Source: JAJEEA01 sp965116765 (GTDB taxonomy: Bacteria > Acidobacteriota > Vicinamibacteria > Vicinamibacterales > UBA8438). Taken from it: a stretch of DNA of 64,000 nucleotides. A model generated the notes under the pieces. It had not been told where the DNA came from. It saw only the letters and a program-made list of their open reading frames with translations, and did no database searches. The position numbers were made by a program, and so were the translations under genes. The stretch spans positions 4,960,001 through 5,024,000 of the forward strand of contig OZ220718.1 of assembly GCA_965116765.1 (NCBI GenBank), written 5' to 3'. Every line of letters starts with the position of its first letter. The first letter of the stretch is position 1. Below, piece after piece: positions 63,803 to 64,000 of the stretch.

Positions 63803-64000
63803 ACAAGTACATTCCCCGCCGTCGCGATCCGTTCAGGGAAACGCGCGCCCGCCGGGCGGGCGGCTCGGAACGCTCTGGGGCGGCGGTGCGAAGACCGGGG
63901 AATCGCGCACGCGCGGGAGGTGCGCCGCATGCCGACCGGATCGATCGATTCCTCCACCCGCGAATCGGGCGCGCGAGAAAGGCGGGAATGAAGCTGGCCG
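63803..64000. other. Right-edge region upstream of the TonB receptor
   Basis: This contains the promoter region of the receptor gene and nothing recognisable beyond it. The window ends before any further gene can be judged. Confidence 0.35.

Overview
The window is 64 kb of GC-rich bacterial DNA, probably from an Acidobacteriota bacterium, possibly Vicinamibacteria. That assignment is inference. It rests on the base composition, a methanol-dehydrogenase-like PQQ enzyme plus relics of others, a BlaI/BlaR pair whose sensor ends in a TonB-type domain, a carboxypeptidase-regulatory-domain TonB receptor, an M61 peptidase and a BRCT-MerR-TPR protein. No rRNA or species marker is present.

Layout. 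1-5.9 kb: minus-strand Mrp Na+/H+ antiporter operon (mrpAB fusion, C, D, E, F, start of G), nearly every junction overlapping by a few bases. 6.1-13.3 kb: BlaI/BlaR pair, then a degraded zone with integrase fragments, Calx-beta debris, a truncated secreted protein, an IS256-family element and a broken leucine-rich-repeat gene. 13.3-21.5 kb: defence island with VapBC, an OLD-like ATPase-TOPRIM protein and a minus-strand four-gene operon: AbiEi-like antitoxin, AbiEii-like nucleotidyltransferase, Mrr-like nuclease, and a zinc-ribbon/HEPN-like protein carrying a dinucleotide frameshift. 21.5-23.9 kb: decayed IS21-family element inserted in an integrase gene. 24-30.3 kb: PQQ dehydrogenase, then prfA, moaD, moaE, thiD, a methyltransferase and fdhE on the minus strand. 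30.7-36.7 kb: erpA, a Fur-ferritin-like fusion, small enzymes, tRNA-Sec, a cold-shock protein, a MobA-like enzyme and tRNA-Ala. 36.9-43.3 kb: addB-addA. 43.3-64 kb: small zinc proteins, Mrp/ApbC ATPase, pcm, polysaccharide deacetylase, M61 peptidase, glucokinase, BRCT-MerR-TPR protein, beta-propeller protein, DEAD-box helicase with infA, an acyl-activating/carrier/acyltransferase fusion, an outer-membrane barrel, a threonine-dehydratase-like enzyme and a TonB receptor with an aspartate-rich insertion.

How it fits together. tRNA-Sec, fdhE, moaD/moaE and the MobA-like enzyme suggest a molybdenum enzyme, probably a selenium-containing formate dehydrogenase, encoded elsewhere. The 13-24 kb stretch is a mobile and defence region eroded by insertion sequences and recombinases. 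A hairpin-forming intergenic repeat recurs from 2.8 to 61 kb and is the best non-coding novelty. Several conserved genes (addA, the DEAD-box helicase, M61) carry single-base frameshifts, two in homopolymer runs, so sequencing error should be excluded before calling them pseudogenes.
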